Shown here piece by piece: positions 40,375-47,832 of a DNA stretch of 64,000 nucleotides; position 1 is the first letter of the stretch, and each line of letters opens with the position of its first letter. This DNA is from Ramlibacter pallidus. Its GTDB lineage: Bacteria; Pseudomonadota; Gammaproteobacteria; Burkholderiales; Burkholderiaceae_C. Both the position numbers and the translations under genes were made by a program. The stretch is from assembly GCF_015070875.1 (NCBI RefSeq), contig NZ_JADDIV010000004.1:124001-188000 (forward strand). Reading direction: 5' to 3'. The notes beneath the pieces were generated by a model. The model was given only the letters and a program-made list of their open reading frames with translations, was not told where the DNA came from and did no database searches.

Positions 40375-41802
40375 ATGACACAGCCGTCCTCTCCAGGTTC
40401 GCAGGTGTCCGCAACGGAGGTTCGCGCACGCGGCCCGGCTGGGCCGGCCGCCGTCCTGGGCACCGGCTCGGCCGTGATGCTGATCATCGGCGTCGTCGTC
40501 GGCGCGGGGATCTTCAAGGCGCCCTCGATGGTGGCCGGCATGACGGGAAGCGTCGAGTGGATGTTCGGGGCCTGGGTGCTCGGCGGCGTGATCTCGCTCA
40601 TCGGCGCCCTTTGCTACGCCGAGCTCACCACGACCTGGCCGCACGCGGGCGGCGACTACCACTTCCTGCGGCGCGCCTACGGCCCCACGGTGTCCTTCCT
40701 GTTCGCCTGGGCCCGCTTCTCGGTCATCGCCACCGGCTCCATCGCGCTCCTGGCCTTCGTGTTCGGCGACTACATGCAGCAGGTGCTGCCGCTCGGCACG
40801 TGGGGACCGTCGCTGTGGGCGGCGATCGCCGTGCTGGCGCTCTGGGGGGTGAACGCGCGCGGCATCCTCGCCGGGACCTCCACCCAGAGCTGGTTGACGA
40901 CGCTGGAGGTGGGCGGCCTGGTGTTGCTGGTCGCGGCGGCGCTGTGGCTGCTGGGCGCGAGCACGCCGGCCGCGCCGGTGGCCGCACCGCCGGCGGCGAC
41001 GCCCAGCCTGGGCGCCTTCGGCCTGGCGATGGTGTTCGTCCTCCTCACCTACGGCGGCTGGAACGAGGCCGCGTACATCAGCTCCGAGATGCGCACGCAA
41101 CGCGACATCGTGCGCGCGCTGGTCTGGTCGATCTTGCTCATCACCGCCCTGTACCTGCTGGTGAACTGGGCCTACCTGCGCGGCCTGGGCTTCGCCGGCA
41201 TGGCCAGGTCGGAGGCCGTGGCGGCCGACCTGATGCGCGCGGCCTTCGGCAACACGGGCGACAAGCTGATCTCGGTGCTGGTGGCCGTCGCGGCGATCAC
41301 GTCCATGAACGCGACGATGATCGTCGGCGCGCGCACCCACTACGCCGTCGGCCGCGACTGGCCGGCGCTGCGGACGCTGGCGCTTTGGGACGGGCAGCGG
41401 GGCACGCCGGTGCACGGCATGCGGCTGCAGAACGTCACGGCGCTGCTGCTGGTGGCGCTCGGCGCCGCGACCGGCGGCGGCTTCCGCGCGATGGTGGAGT
41501 TCACCGCGCCCGTGTTCTGGCTGTTCTTCCTGCTCACCGGCGTGGCGCTCATCGTGCTGCGCCGGCGCGAGCCGGACCGCGAGCGGCCGTTCCGCGTGCC
41601 GCTCTACCCGCTGCTGCCGCTGGTCTTCTGCGCCACCTGCGCATACATGCTCTGGTCCAGCCTCTCCTACGTCTACAGCCAGTCGCTCGGGGGCTTCAAC
41701 GCGGCCTGGATCGGGGTGGCGGTGCTGGCGCTGGGCTTCGTCCTGCTGGCCGTGGTGCGCGCGCGCTCCGCGGCCCCCGCCGTCTCTCCCGCTGCGCTCT
41801 GA
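40375..41802 (+). CDS. APC-superfamily amino acid permease
   Basis: A 475-residue transporter with 12 predicted helices. The helix 1 unwound region reads IIGVVVGAGIFKAPS (the G-x-G-I-F motif of amino-acid/polyamine antiporters). Helix 6 carries FVLLTYGGWNEAAYISSEM. The start is uncertain (an upstream ATG at 40333 is also in frame), but 40375 fits the usual N-terminal length. A secreted methyltransferase gene follows after 14 bp. Substrate unknown. Confidence 0.9.
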   Translation: MTQPSSPGSQVSATEVRARGPAGPAAVLGTGSAVMLIIGVVVGAGIFKAPSMVAGMTGSVEWMFGAWVLGGVISLIGALCYAELTTTWPHAGGDYHFLRRAYGPTVSFLFAWARFSVIATGSIALLAFVFGDYMQQVLPLGTWGPSLWAAIAVLALWGVNARGILAGTSTQSWLTTLEVGGLVLLVAAALWLLGASTPAAPVAAPPAATPSLGAFGLAMVFVLLTYGGWNEAAYISSEMRTQRDIVRALVWSILLITALYLLVNWAYLRGLGFAGMARSEAVAADLMRAAFGNTGDKLISVLVAVAAITSMNATMIVGARTHYAVGRDWPALRTLALWDGQRGTPVHGMRLQNVTALLLVALGAATGGGFRAMVEFTAPVFWLFFLLTGVALIVLRRREPDRERPFRVPLYPLLPLVFCATCAYMLWSSLSYVYSQSLGGFNAAWIGVAVLALGFVLLAVVRARSAAPAVSPAAL

Positions 41803-41816
41803 AAGGAAGGTCCTCC

Positions 41817-42371
41817 ATGCAGAACCGACGCGAGCTCCTGGCCTGGAGCGGATCCCTCTTGCTGCTGCCGTACGCGGCGGCCCAGACGAAGCGCCCCGCG
41901 CTCGACGTGCCCTACGTGCCCACCCCGCCGGAGGTGGTGGCCAAGATGCTCGAGATGGGCGCGGTCGCCAAGGGCGACGTGCTGTACGACCTGGGCTGCG
42001 GCGACGGCCGCATCGTCATCACGGCGGCCAAGCAGCACGGCGCGCGCGGCGTCGGCATCGACATCGACCCGGAGCGCATCAAGGAAGCCCGCGAGAACGC
42101 CCGCAAGGAGGGCGTGACGAAGCAGGTGCAGTTCCGCGTGGGCGACCTGTTCAAGAGCGACTTCTCCAGGGCGACGGTCGTCACGCTGTACCTGCTGCCG
42201 GTGATCAACCAGAAGCTGCGGCCGCAGCTGTGGCGCCAGCTGAAGGTGGGCACGCGCGTCGTGTCGCACGAGTTCGACATGGGCGACGAGTGGCCGCCGG
42301 AGCGCGTCGAGAAGGTGGACAACCGCCGCATCCTCTCCTGGACCATCAAGCCGGAGCACAAGCAGGCCTGA
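41817..42371 (+). CDS. secreted class I SAM-dependent methyltransferase-fold protein
   Basis: A 184-residue protein combining an export signal (MQNRRELLAW, hydrophobic LLLLPYAAAQ) with a class I methyltransferase domain: SAM loop VLYDLGCGDGRIVITAAKQ and acidic GIDIDPERI. The twin arginine suggests Tat export of a folded protein. SAM is not known to be available in the periplasm, so the protein is either exported with bound cofactor, acts on a different nucleotide, or the signal is not cleaved. An AAAGGAAGG ribosome-binding site precedes it, 14 bp after the permease. Confidence 0.85.
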   Translation: MQNRRELLAWSGSLLLLPYAAAQTKRPALDVPYVPTPPEVVAKMLEMGAVAKGDVLYDLGCGDGRIVITAAKQHGARGVGIDIDPERIKEARENARKEGVTKQVQFRVGDLFKSDFSRATVVTLYLLPVINQKLRPQLWRQLKVGTRVVSHEFDMGDEWPPERVEKVDNRRILSWTIKPEHKQA

Positions 42372-42387
42372 GCGCGCGCGGCCGGGC

Positions 42388-42393
42388 GAGAAT
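42388..42393 (+). promoter_or_regulatory. -10-like hexamer GAGAAT before 42400
   Basis: GAGAAT, six bases, ATG; no Shine-Dalgarno. It matches the leaderless spacing seen elsewhere, though the hexamer is weaker. Confidence 0.35.
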
Positions 42394-42399
42394 GCAGGC

Positions 42400-43131
42400 A
42401 TGAGCCCGAACGCCGACCTCGCCCGCGCCTTCGCCCCCACCGGCCGCCTGCGCGCCTCCATCAACACCGGCAACCCGATCCTCGCCGCGCCCGACGGCGC
42501 CGGCGGCGCACGCGGCGTGTCCGTCGACCTGGCGCGCGGCTGGGCCGAGCGGCTGGGCGTGCCCCTGGAGCTCGTCGTCTTCGACACCGCCGGCAAGTCC
42601 GTGGACGCCGTCACGAACGAACAGGCGGACATCGGCTTCTTCGCGATCGACCCGAAGCGCGGGGAGGGCATCCGCTTCACCGGTCCGTACGTGCTCATCG
42701 AAGGCTGCTACGCCGTGCGCGACGGCTCGCCGCTGCGAGCGAACGAGGAAGTGGACCGCGCCGGGACGAAGGTCGTGGTCGGCCAGGGCAGCGCCTACGA
42801 CCTGTACCTGTCGCGCGAGCTGAAGCAGGCGACGATCCTGCGCGCGCCCAGTTCACCGGAGGTGGTGGAGTTCTTCCTGGCGCAGGACGCCGACGTGGCC
42901 GCGGGGGTGAAGCAGCAACTGGAGGCCGACGCGGCCGGGCGGGGCCTGCGCCTCCTGCCCGGGCGCTTCATGGTGATCCAGCAGGCGATGGGCTGCCCGC
43001 GCAGCCGCGGCGACGCCGCCGCGGCCGCGCTGCGGGCCTACGTCGAGGAGATGAAGCGCACCGGCTTCGTCGCGCAGGCGCTGGCGCGGCACGGGATCGC
43101 CGGCGCGGGCGTGGCGCCCGCCACGCCCTGA
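42400..43131 (+). CDS. SBP_bac_3-family protein lacking a signal peptide
   Basis: A 243-residue type II binding-protein fold (GRLRASINTGNPIL.., then GVSVDLARGWAERLG and EGIRFTGPY..). It matches extracellular solute-binding family 3 in its internal motifs, but the N terminus (MSPNADLARAF) has no hydrophobic core, so the protein is predicted cytoplasmic. It may be a cytosolic ligand sensor or an enzyme such as a cyclohexadienyl-dehydratase-like relative. No transporter is adjacent. Confidence 0.8.
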   Translation: MSPNADLARAFAPTGRLRASINTGNPILAAPDGAGGARGVSVDLARGWAERLGVPLELVVFDTAGKSVDAVTNEQADIGFFAIDPKRGEGIRFTGPYVLIEGCYAVRDGSPLRANEEVDRAGTKVVVGQGSAYDLYLSRELKQATILRAPSSPEVVEFFLAQDADVAAGVKQQLEADAAGRGLRLLPGRFMVIQQAMGCPRSRGDAAAAALRAYVEEMKRTGFVAQALARHGIAGAGVAPATP

Positions 43132-43165
43132 GGCGGACGACGGGTCGCCCGCGCCGGGAGGCCCG

Positions 43166-44167
43166 TCAGTCCGCCTTGAACCCGGTCGCCTTCACGGCCT
43201 TGCCCCAGGTGGCCGTGTCGGCGGCGATGATGCGCGTGAACTCCTCGCGCGTGGTGCCGGTCACGCGGAAGCCCGCTTCCTCCAGCTTCTGGCGCCCATC
43301 GGCCGAACGCACCGCCTTCAGGATGTCGGCCTGCAGGCGCGCCAGCACCTCCGGCGGGGTCTTCGCGGGCGCGACGACGCCGAACCAGGAGCTGAACTCC
43401 AGCGTGTTGTAGCCCTGTTCCTTCATCGTCGGGACTTCGGGGAGGGCGCCGGCGCGCACCGGGCCGGTCGTGCCCAGGGCCACCAGCTTGCCGCCCTTCA
43501 CGTTGGGCGCCGCCAGGCCCACGCTGGCGAACACGGCATGGGTGTCGCCGCTGAACATGCCGGCGAGCGCGTCGCCGGTGCTCTTGAAGTGCACGGGCTC
43601 GGGCTGGAGGCCGACCGCTTCGCCGAACATGTAGGCGCCGAAGTGCCCCGGCGTGCCCGCGCCGAAGGTGGCCACGAAGAGCCCCTTCTGCTGCTTCGAC
43701 CATGCCACGAAGTCCTTGACGTTGCGGGCCGGCACCTTTTGCGGATTCACCAGCAGCGCGAAATCGGCGCTGACCACCTGCGACACCGGCGCGAAATCGC
43801 GCGCGGGGTCGTAGGGCAGCTTGTTGTAGCTGCTGGGCGCGATGCTCAGCTGGCCGGTCTCGCCCAGCATCAGCGTGTAGCCGTCGGCAGCCGCGCGCGC
43901 GGCTTCGCTCGCCGCGATGAGCCCGCCGGCACCCGGCTTGTTGTCGACGACGACGCCGACGTTGCCCCAGCCTTCGGACAGCTTCTGGGCCAGCAGGCGG
44001 GCGACGATGTCGGGGCCGGTGCCGGCCGGGAAGCCGACGATCAGGCGCACCGGGCGGTTCGGGTAGGCGCCGGTCTGCGACCAGGCCTGCGGCGCGAGCG
44101 CGGCGGCGCACAGGCCGGCGATCAGCGTGCGGCGCACGATGCGGAGGGACGGGCGGGAGCGGTTCAT
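43166..44167 (-). CDS. Bug/TctC-family tripartite tricarboxylate receptor
   Basis: A 333-residue periplasmic receptor, longer at the N terminus (MNRSRPSLRIVRRTLIAGLCAAALAPQAWSQ signal region, twin arginine near residue 12). Mature YPNRPVRLIVGFPAGTGPDIVARL and DNKPGAGGLIAA. It is the last gene of the minus-strand run ligase-hydratase-SDR-Bug, so its ligand is probably taken into that CoA pathway. Confidence 0.93.
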   Translation of the reverse strand: MNRSRPSLRIVRRTLIAGLCAAALAPQAWSQTGAYPNRPVRLIVGFPAGTGPDIVARLLAQKLSEGWGNVGVVVDNKPGAGGLIAASEAARAAADGYTLMLGETGQLSIAPSSYNKLPYDPARDFAPVSQVVSADFALLVNPQKVPARNVKDFVAWSKQQKGLFVATFGAGTPGHFGAYMFGEAVGLQPEPVHFKSTGDALAGMFSGDTHAVFASVGLAAPNVKGGKLVALGTTGPVRAGALPEVPTMKEQGYNTLEFSSWFGVVAPAKTPPEVLARLQADILKAVRSADGRQKLEEAGFRVTGTTREEFTRIIAADTATWGKAVKATGFKAD

Positions 44168-44209
44168 GGAGAGGGTTCCTTTGTCTCGGTTCGGGTTTCT
44201 GGAAGGGAT

Positions 44210-45127
44210 TCAGTCCGGCACCTGGATGTCGTCGCCGTAGGGCTCGAGGCTCTGGCCCACGCCGGTGGTCCAGGCGCGGGCGATCGCCGCCGCGTCCCAG
44301 CCGCCTTCGCGCAGCGCGATGCGCGCCTCGGCCGGGTGCGACCAGAGCGAGAGCTTGTCGCCGCCGATGCCGATGCACTGGCCGCTGACGTCGGCCGCGT
44401 GGCGGGAGGCGAGGAACACCAGCAGCGGCGCCACGTCCTCGGGCGTGCCCAGCCCGAGGCCTTGACGCACCTTGGCGGGCAGGGGCTCGCCGCGGGCGAC
44501 GGCGTCGGCCAGCGGCGCCAGCGCGGGGATGCTCGCGACCATGGGCGTCATCGCCACCGGGACGATCGCATTGACGGTGATGTTCGAGCGCGCGCACTCC
44601 AGCGCCCAGGTGCGCGCCATGGCCGCGATGCCGGCCTTGGCCGCGGCGTAGTTGCCCTGGCCGAACTTGCCGCGCTGGCCGGAAATGGAGCTGACCAGCA
44701 CGACCCGGCCACCCTGGGCCTGTGCGCGCATCTGCCGCACGGCGGCGCGGGCGCAGGTGAAGGTGCCGCGCAGGTGCGTCTGCACGACGGCGTCGAACTC
44801 CTCGTCCGACATGTTCCACAGCACGCGGTCGCGCAGGATGCCTGCATTGGTGCACATCAGGTCGAGCCGCCCGAAGCTGTCCACGGCGCGTGCCACCAGG
44901 CGGTCCGCGGCCTGGGCGGTTCCGACCGCGACGGCTTCCGCCACCGCGCGCCCGCCTTCCGAGACGATGCCTTCGGCGGCGCGTTGCGCAGCGTCGGCAT
45001 CCACGTCGTTGACGACCACCGCGGCGCCGGCGCCGGCGAGCGCCCGGGCAAAGGCGAGGCCCAGCCCCCGTCCGCTGCCGGTGACGATCGCGACCTGGCC
45101 GGAGAGGTCGATGCGGTCTTCGTTCAT
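44210..45127 (-). CDS. short-chain dehydrogenase/reductase
   Basis: A 305-residue SDR. Cofactor loop VTGSGRGLGLAFA (NAD(H) preferred by its acidic VVNDVDAD strand), the NAG motif in CTNAGIL, catalytic Ser in SSISG, and YAAAK. It is longer than a minimal SDR and resembles 3-hydroxyacyl-CoA/multifunctional-type reductases. Between the crotonase (13 bp upstream) and the Bug gene, it would oxidise the 3-hydroxyacyl-CoA made by the hydratase (inference). Confidence 0.92.
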   Translation of the reverse strand: MNEDRIDLSGQVAIVTGSGRGLGLAFARALAGAGAAVVVNDVDADAAQRAAEGIVSEGGRAVAEAVAVGTAQAADRLVARAVDSFGRLDLMCTNAGILRDRVLWNMSDEEFDAVVQTHLRGTFTCARAAVRQMRAQAQGGRVVLVSSISGQRGKFGQGNYAAAKAGIAAMARTWALECARSNITVNAIVPVAMTPMVASIPALAPLADAVARGEPLPAKVRQGLGLGTPEDVAPLLVFLASRHAADVSGQCIGIGGDKLSLWSHPAEARIALREGGWDAAAIARAWTTGVGQSLEPYGDDIQVPD

Positions 45128-45140
45128 GCCTGTTCCTCCA

Positions 45141-45959
45141 TCAGCGGCCGGTGTAGCGCGGCTCGCGCTTTTCCATGAAGGCGCGCGGGCCTTCGCGCGC
45201 ATCTTCGGAAGCCATCACGATGCGCTTGGCCCCGTCCTCGAGGACGAAGCCCTGTTCCAGCGGCACGCCGCTGGTGGTCCGTACCGTGCGCTTGACGGCC
45301 TGGACCGCGACCGGGCCGTTGGCGGCGATGCGCCGCGCCAGGTCCAGCGCCTTGGCCATCACGTCGGATGCCGCCACCACGTGGTTCACCAGGCCGATGC
45401 GGTGGGCCTCCGCCGCGCCGATCGGCTCGCCGACGAGAAGCAGCTCCATCGCCAGCGCATGCGGCACCTGCCGCGGCAGCCGCACCAGGGATCCGGCGAA
45501 CGGGATCACGGCGCGCCGCACTTCCGGCCAGCCGAAGATGGCGGTGTCGGCCGCGACGCGGATGTCCGTGCCCAGCGCCATCTCCATGCCACCCGCCAGG
45601 CAGGCGCCGTTGATGGCGGCAACCAGCGGCTTGTCGATGGGGAACTCGCGCAGCGAGGAGGCCGCCATCACGAAGGGTTCGTCCAGCACGCGGCGGTCCC
45701 AGGCGTCGGCCGGGGCGCGGTCGCCGCTCAGGAGCGGCAGCATGGTGCCCAGGTCGCCGCCGGCGCAGAACGCCTTCTCACCCGCACCCGTGACGATGCC
45801 CACGCGCAGCGCGGGATCCTCGACGAAATCGCGCACGGCGTCGGCCAGGCGGCAGACGAGTTCCGGCGTCAGCGCGTTGCGGGCCGCGGGCCGGTTGAGC
45901 GTGAAGGTGGCGATCGGCCCGTCCTTCGTGTAGAGCAGCGGAAGCGCGCCGTCGTTCAT
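45141..45959 (-). CDS. enoyl-CoA hydratase/isomerase (crotonase) family protein
   Basis: A 272-residue crotonase. The oxyanion-hole region (AGEKAFCAGGDL), the first catalytic Glu in GGMEMALGTDI and the second in GWPEVRRAVIP are all in place, so hydration of an enoyl-CoA is plausible. Its start overlaps the acyl-CoA ligase stop by ATGA (45956-45959), showing they are co-translated. The SDR follows after 13 bp. The substrate chain length is unknown. Confidence 0.93.
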   Translation of the reverse strand: MNDGALPLLYTKDGPIATFTLNRPAARNALTPELVCRLADAVRDFVEDPALRVGIVTGAGEKAFCAGGDLGTMLPLLSGDRAPADAWDRRVLDEPFVMAASSLREFPIDKPLVAAINGACLAGGMEMALGTDIRVAADTAIFGWPEVRRAVIPFAGSLVRLPRQVPHALAMELLLVGEPIGAAEAHRIGLVNHVVAASDVMAKALDLARRIAANGPVAVQAVKRTVRTTSGVPLEQGFVLEDGAKRIVMASEDAREGPRAFMEKREPRYTGR

Positions 45960-47653
45960 GCCCGTTCCTTCAGTTCGGCCAGCAGCCGGTCGCGCAGCTC
46001 GAATTTGCGGACCTTCCCGCTCGGCGTGAGCGGATAGTCCGTGACGAAGCGGACGTACTTCGGCAGCTTGTGGCGGGCCATGTGGGCGCGGCAATACGAT
46101 TCCACCGTGGCGGCGTCCAGCGCGTGGCCTTCGCGGCACTGGATGAAGGCCGCCGACTCCTCGCCCATGTAGGCGTCGGGGATGCCCACCACCTGCGCCT
46201 GCTGGATGGCGGGATGCCGCATGAGGAAGCTCTCCACTTCCGCCGGGTAGACGTTCTCGCCGCCGCGGATGATCATGTCCTTGATGCGGCCGACGATGCG
46301 GATGTAGCCCCCGGCGTCCATGGTGGCGAGGTCGCCGCTGTGCAGCCAGCCCTGCGCGTCGATCGCTTCGGCGGTCTTCTCCGGCATGCGGTAGTAGCCC
46401 TTCATCACGCCGAAGCCGCGCACCAGCAGCTCGCCCGGCTGCCCGTGCGGGACGGCCACGCCCGCGGCGTCGACGATTTTCACCTCCACGTGCGGCAGCG
46501 GCTTGCCCACGGTGGCGGACTTCAGCTCGAAGCTGTCGGAGGAGGGCGTGCCCGTCACCATCGGGCTGGCCTCGGTCATGCCGAAGCCGATGACCGGGTC
46601 GGCGCCGAAGCGTGCCTTGACCTGTTCCAGCACCGGCACCGGGATCGGCGTGCCGCCGGAGAGCACGAGCCGCAGGCTGGCGGTGTCGAACTCCGCCGCG
46701 CGCGGGTGCTGCAGCATCGCAATCAGCATCGTGGGGACGCCGTGCAGGATGGTGGCGCGCTCCGCCTGCACCAGCTCCAGCAGCTTCAGCGGCTCAAACT
46801 GGATCGCCTTGACCAGCGTGCCGCCGTGCGCGAGCAGGCCCAGCACGTCGAGCACGTTGCCCGCCGTGTGGAAGAAGGGCATGGCGGTGACCATGCGGTC
46901 GCCGGCGCGGAAGCCGGCACGGAATCCGAAAAGCCGCGCGTTGTTGAGGCTGCCACGGTGCGTGATCATGGCGCCTTTGGGAGCGCCGGTGGTGCCGCTG
47001 GTGAACTGGATCTGCGAGACGTCGTCCGGTCGCACCGCGGCTTGCCGGGCGCGCAAGGTGCTTTCCGGCACGCCGTCGCCAGCACGCACCACGGCATCGA
47101 AGCCAGGGAGGCCGCCGCCGGCGCCGAGCAGGACGGTATGGCGCAGCGCGGGGAAGTCCTTGCTGGCCACCGGCAGCAGCGACTGCGCATCGGCTCCCGC
47201 GAGTTCCGGAACCAGTCCGCGCAGCGTCTCCAGGTAGGCGTTGCCGCGGTGTTCGGCCTGCAGGAACAGCGTGTGGACTTCGGCCTGCCGCAGCAGGTAG
47301 CCGAGCTCCTCGCGCCGGGAGTTGGTGTTGACGGTGACGAGGACCGCGCCGACGCGCGGGACGGCCAGCTCGAGCAGCAGCCATTCGGGCACGTTCGTGG
47401 CCAGCACGGCGACCTTGTCGCCCGCCTGCACGCCGAGCGCCAGCAGCCCGCGCGCCAGCGCATCGACCCGGTCGCGCAATGCACGGAAGCTCAGCCGCAG
47501 GTCGAGTCCGTGTTCCGGATAGCGGTAGACCACCGCGTCCTGATCGCCGAAACGGTCCGCCTGCCGGTCGAGCAACTCGCCGACCGTGATGTCGAGCAAC
47601 GCGTGCCCCTCGGTCTCCGCATCCCAGAAGGATGCATCCTTTCGTACTGCCAT
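45956..47653 (-). CDS. AMP-forming acyl-CoA synthetase
   Basis: A 565-residue ANL-family ligase that activates a carboxylic acid through an acyl-adenylate. P-loop QFTSGTTGAPKG, adenine-binding GFGMTEASP, hinge (GRIKDMIIRGGENVYPAEVE) and C-terminal catalytic Lys in PSGKVRKFELRD are present. The N-terminal segment and length suit the FadD/medium-to-aromatic acid group. It is the first gene of the four-gene minus-strand set and is divergent from the tannase-like lipoprotein. Confidence 0.93.
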   Translation of the reverse strand: MAVRKDASFWDAETEGHALLDITVGELLDRQADRFGDQDAVVYRYPEHGLDLRLSFRALRDRVDALARGLLALGVQAGDKVAVLATNVPEWLLLELAVPRVGAVLVTVNTNSRREELGYLLRQAEVHTLFLQAEHRGNAYLETLRGLVPELAGADAQSLLPVASKDFPALRHTVLLGAGGGLPGFDAVVRAGDGVPESTLRARQAAVRPDDVSQIQFTSGTTGAPKGAMITHRGSLNNARLFGFRAGFRAGDRMVTAMPFFHTAGNVLDVLGLLAHGGTLVKAIQFEPLKLLELVQAERATILHGVPTMLIAMLQHPRAAEFDTASLRLVLSGGTPIPVPVLEQVKARFGADPVIGFGMTEASPMVTGTPSSDSFELKSATVGKPLPHVEVKIVDAAGVAVPHGQPGELLVRGFGVMKGYYRMPEKTAEAIDAQGWLHSGDLATMDAGGYIRIVGRIKDMIIRGGENVYPAEVESFLMRHPAIQQAQVVGIPDAYMGEESAAFIQCREGHALDAATVESYCRAHMARHKLPKYVRFVTDYPLTPSGKVRKFELRDRLLAELKERA

Positions 47654-47696
47654 GCCGGTCCTGTTCGGGCGCGCAGGGTCCTGCGGCGCGACGGCG

Positions 47697-47702
47697 ACTG
47701 TA
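47697..47702 (-). promoter_or_regulatory. -10 hexamer TACAGT of the acyl-CoA ligase operon
   Basis: TACAGT on the minus strand predicts a start near 47690, 37 bases before the ligase ATG. The perfect dyad at 47724-47743 is centred about 43 bases upstream of that start. Confidence 0.4.
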
Positions 47703-47723
47703 CTGTCGGGGACCCCGCCGCCT

Positions 47724-47743
47724 TGTCCTCCCAGAGGAGGACA
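47724..47743. promoter_or_regulatory. 20-bp operator-like dyad (perfect copy)
   Basis: TGTCCTCC and GGAGGACA flank CAGA, a perfect 8-bp inverted repeat in the divergent promoter region. It is one of two copies 31 bp apart. The likely binder is the LuxR-family regulator at 49590. Confidence 0.65.
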
Positions 47744-47754
47744 GCCGCGCGGGT

Positions 47755-47774
47755 TGTCGTCTTCTGGGAGGACA
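47755..47774. promoter_or_regulatory. 20-bp operator-like dyad (degenerate copy)
   Basis: TGTCGTCT and GGAGGACA flank TCTG; six of eight arm positions are Watson-Crick pairs and one is T-G. The right arm is identical to that of the first copy. The centre-to-centre distance to that copy is 31 bp, about three helical turns. Confidence 0.6.
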
Positions 47775-47795
47775 GTCGCGCCGCGAACGGCGATC

Positions 47796-47801
47796 TACAT
47801 T
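47796..47801 (+). promoter_or_regulatory. -10 hexamer TACATT of the tannase-like gene
   Basis: TACATT predicts a start near 47808, 25 bases before the ATG and 43 bases from the centre of the second dyad. Confidence 0.4.
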
Positions 47802-47832
47802 GGCCGCGCATCACCCAGAACAGGAGACACGA

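Noticed and set aside
43138..43166. GACGGG..CCCGTC hairpin between convergent genes
   Set aside because: The long loop and absence of a T-run make termination unlikely.
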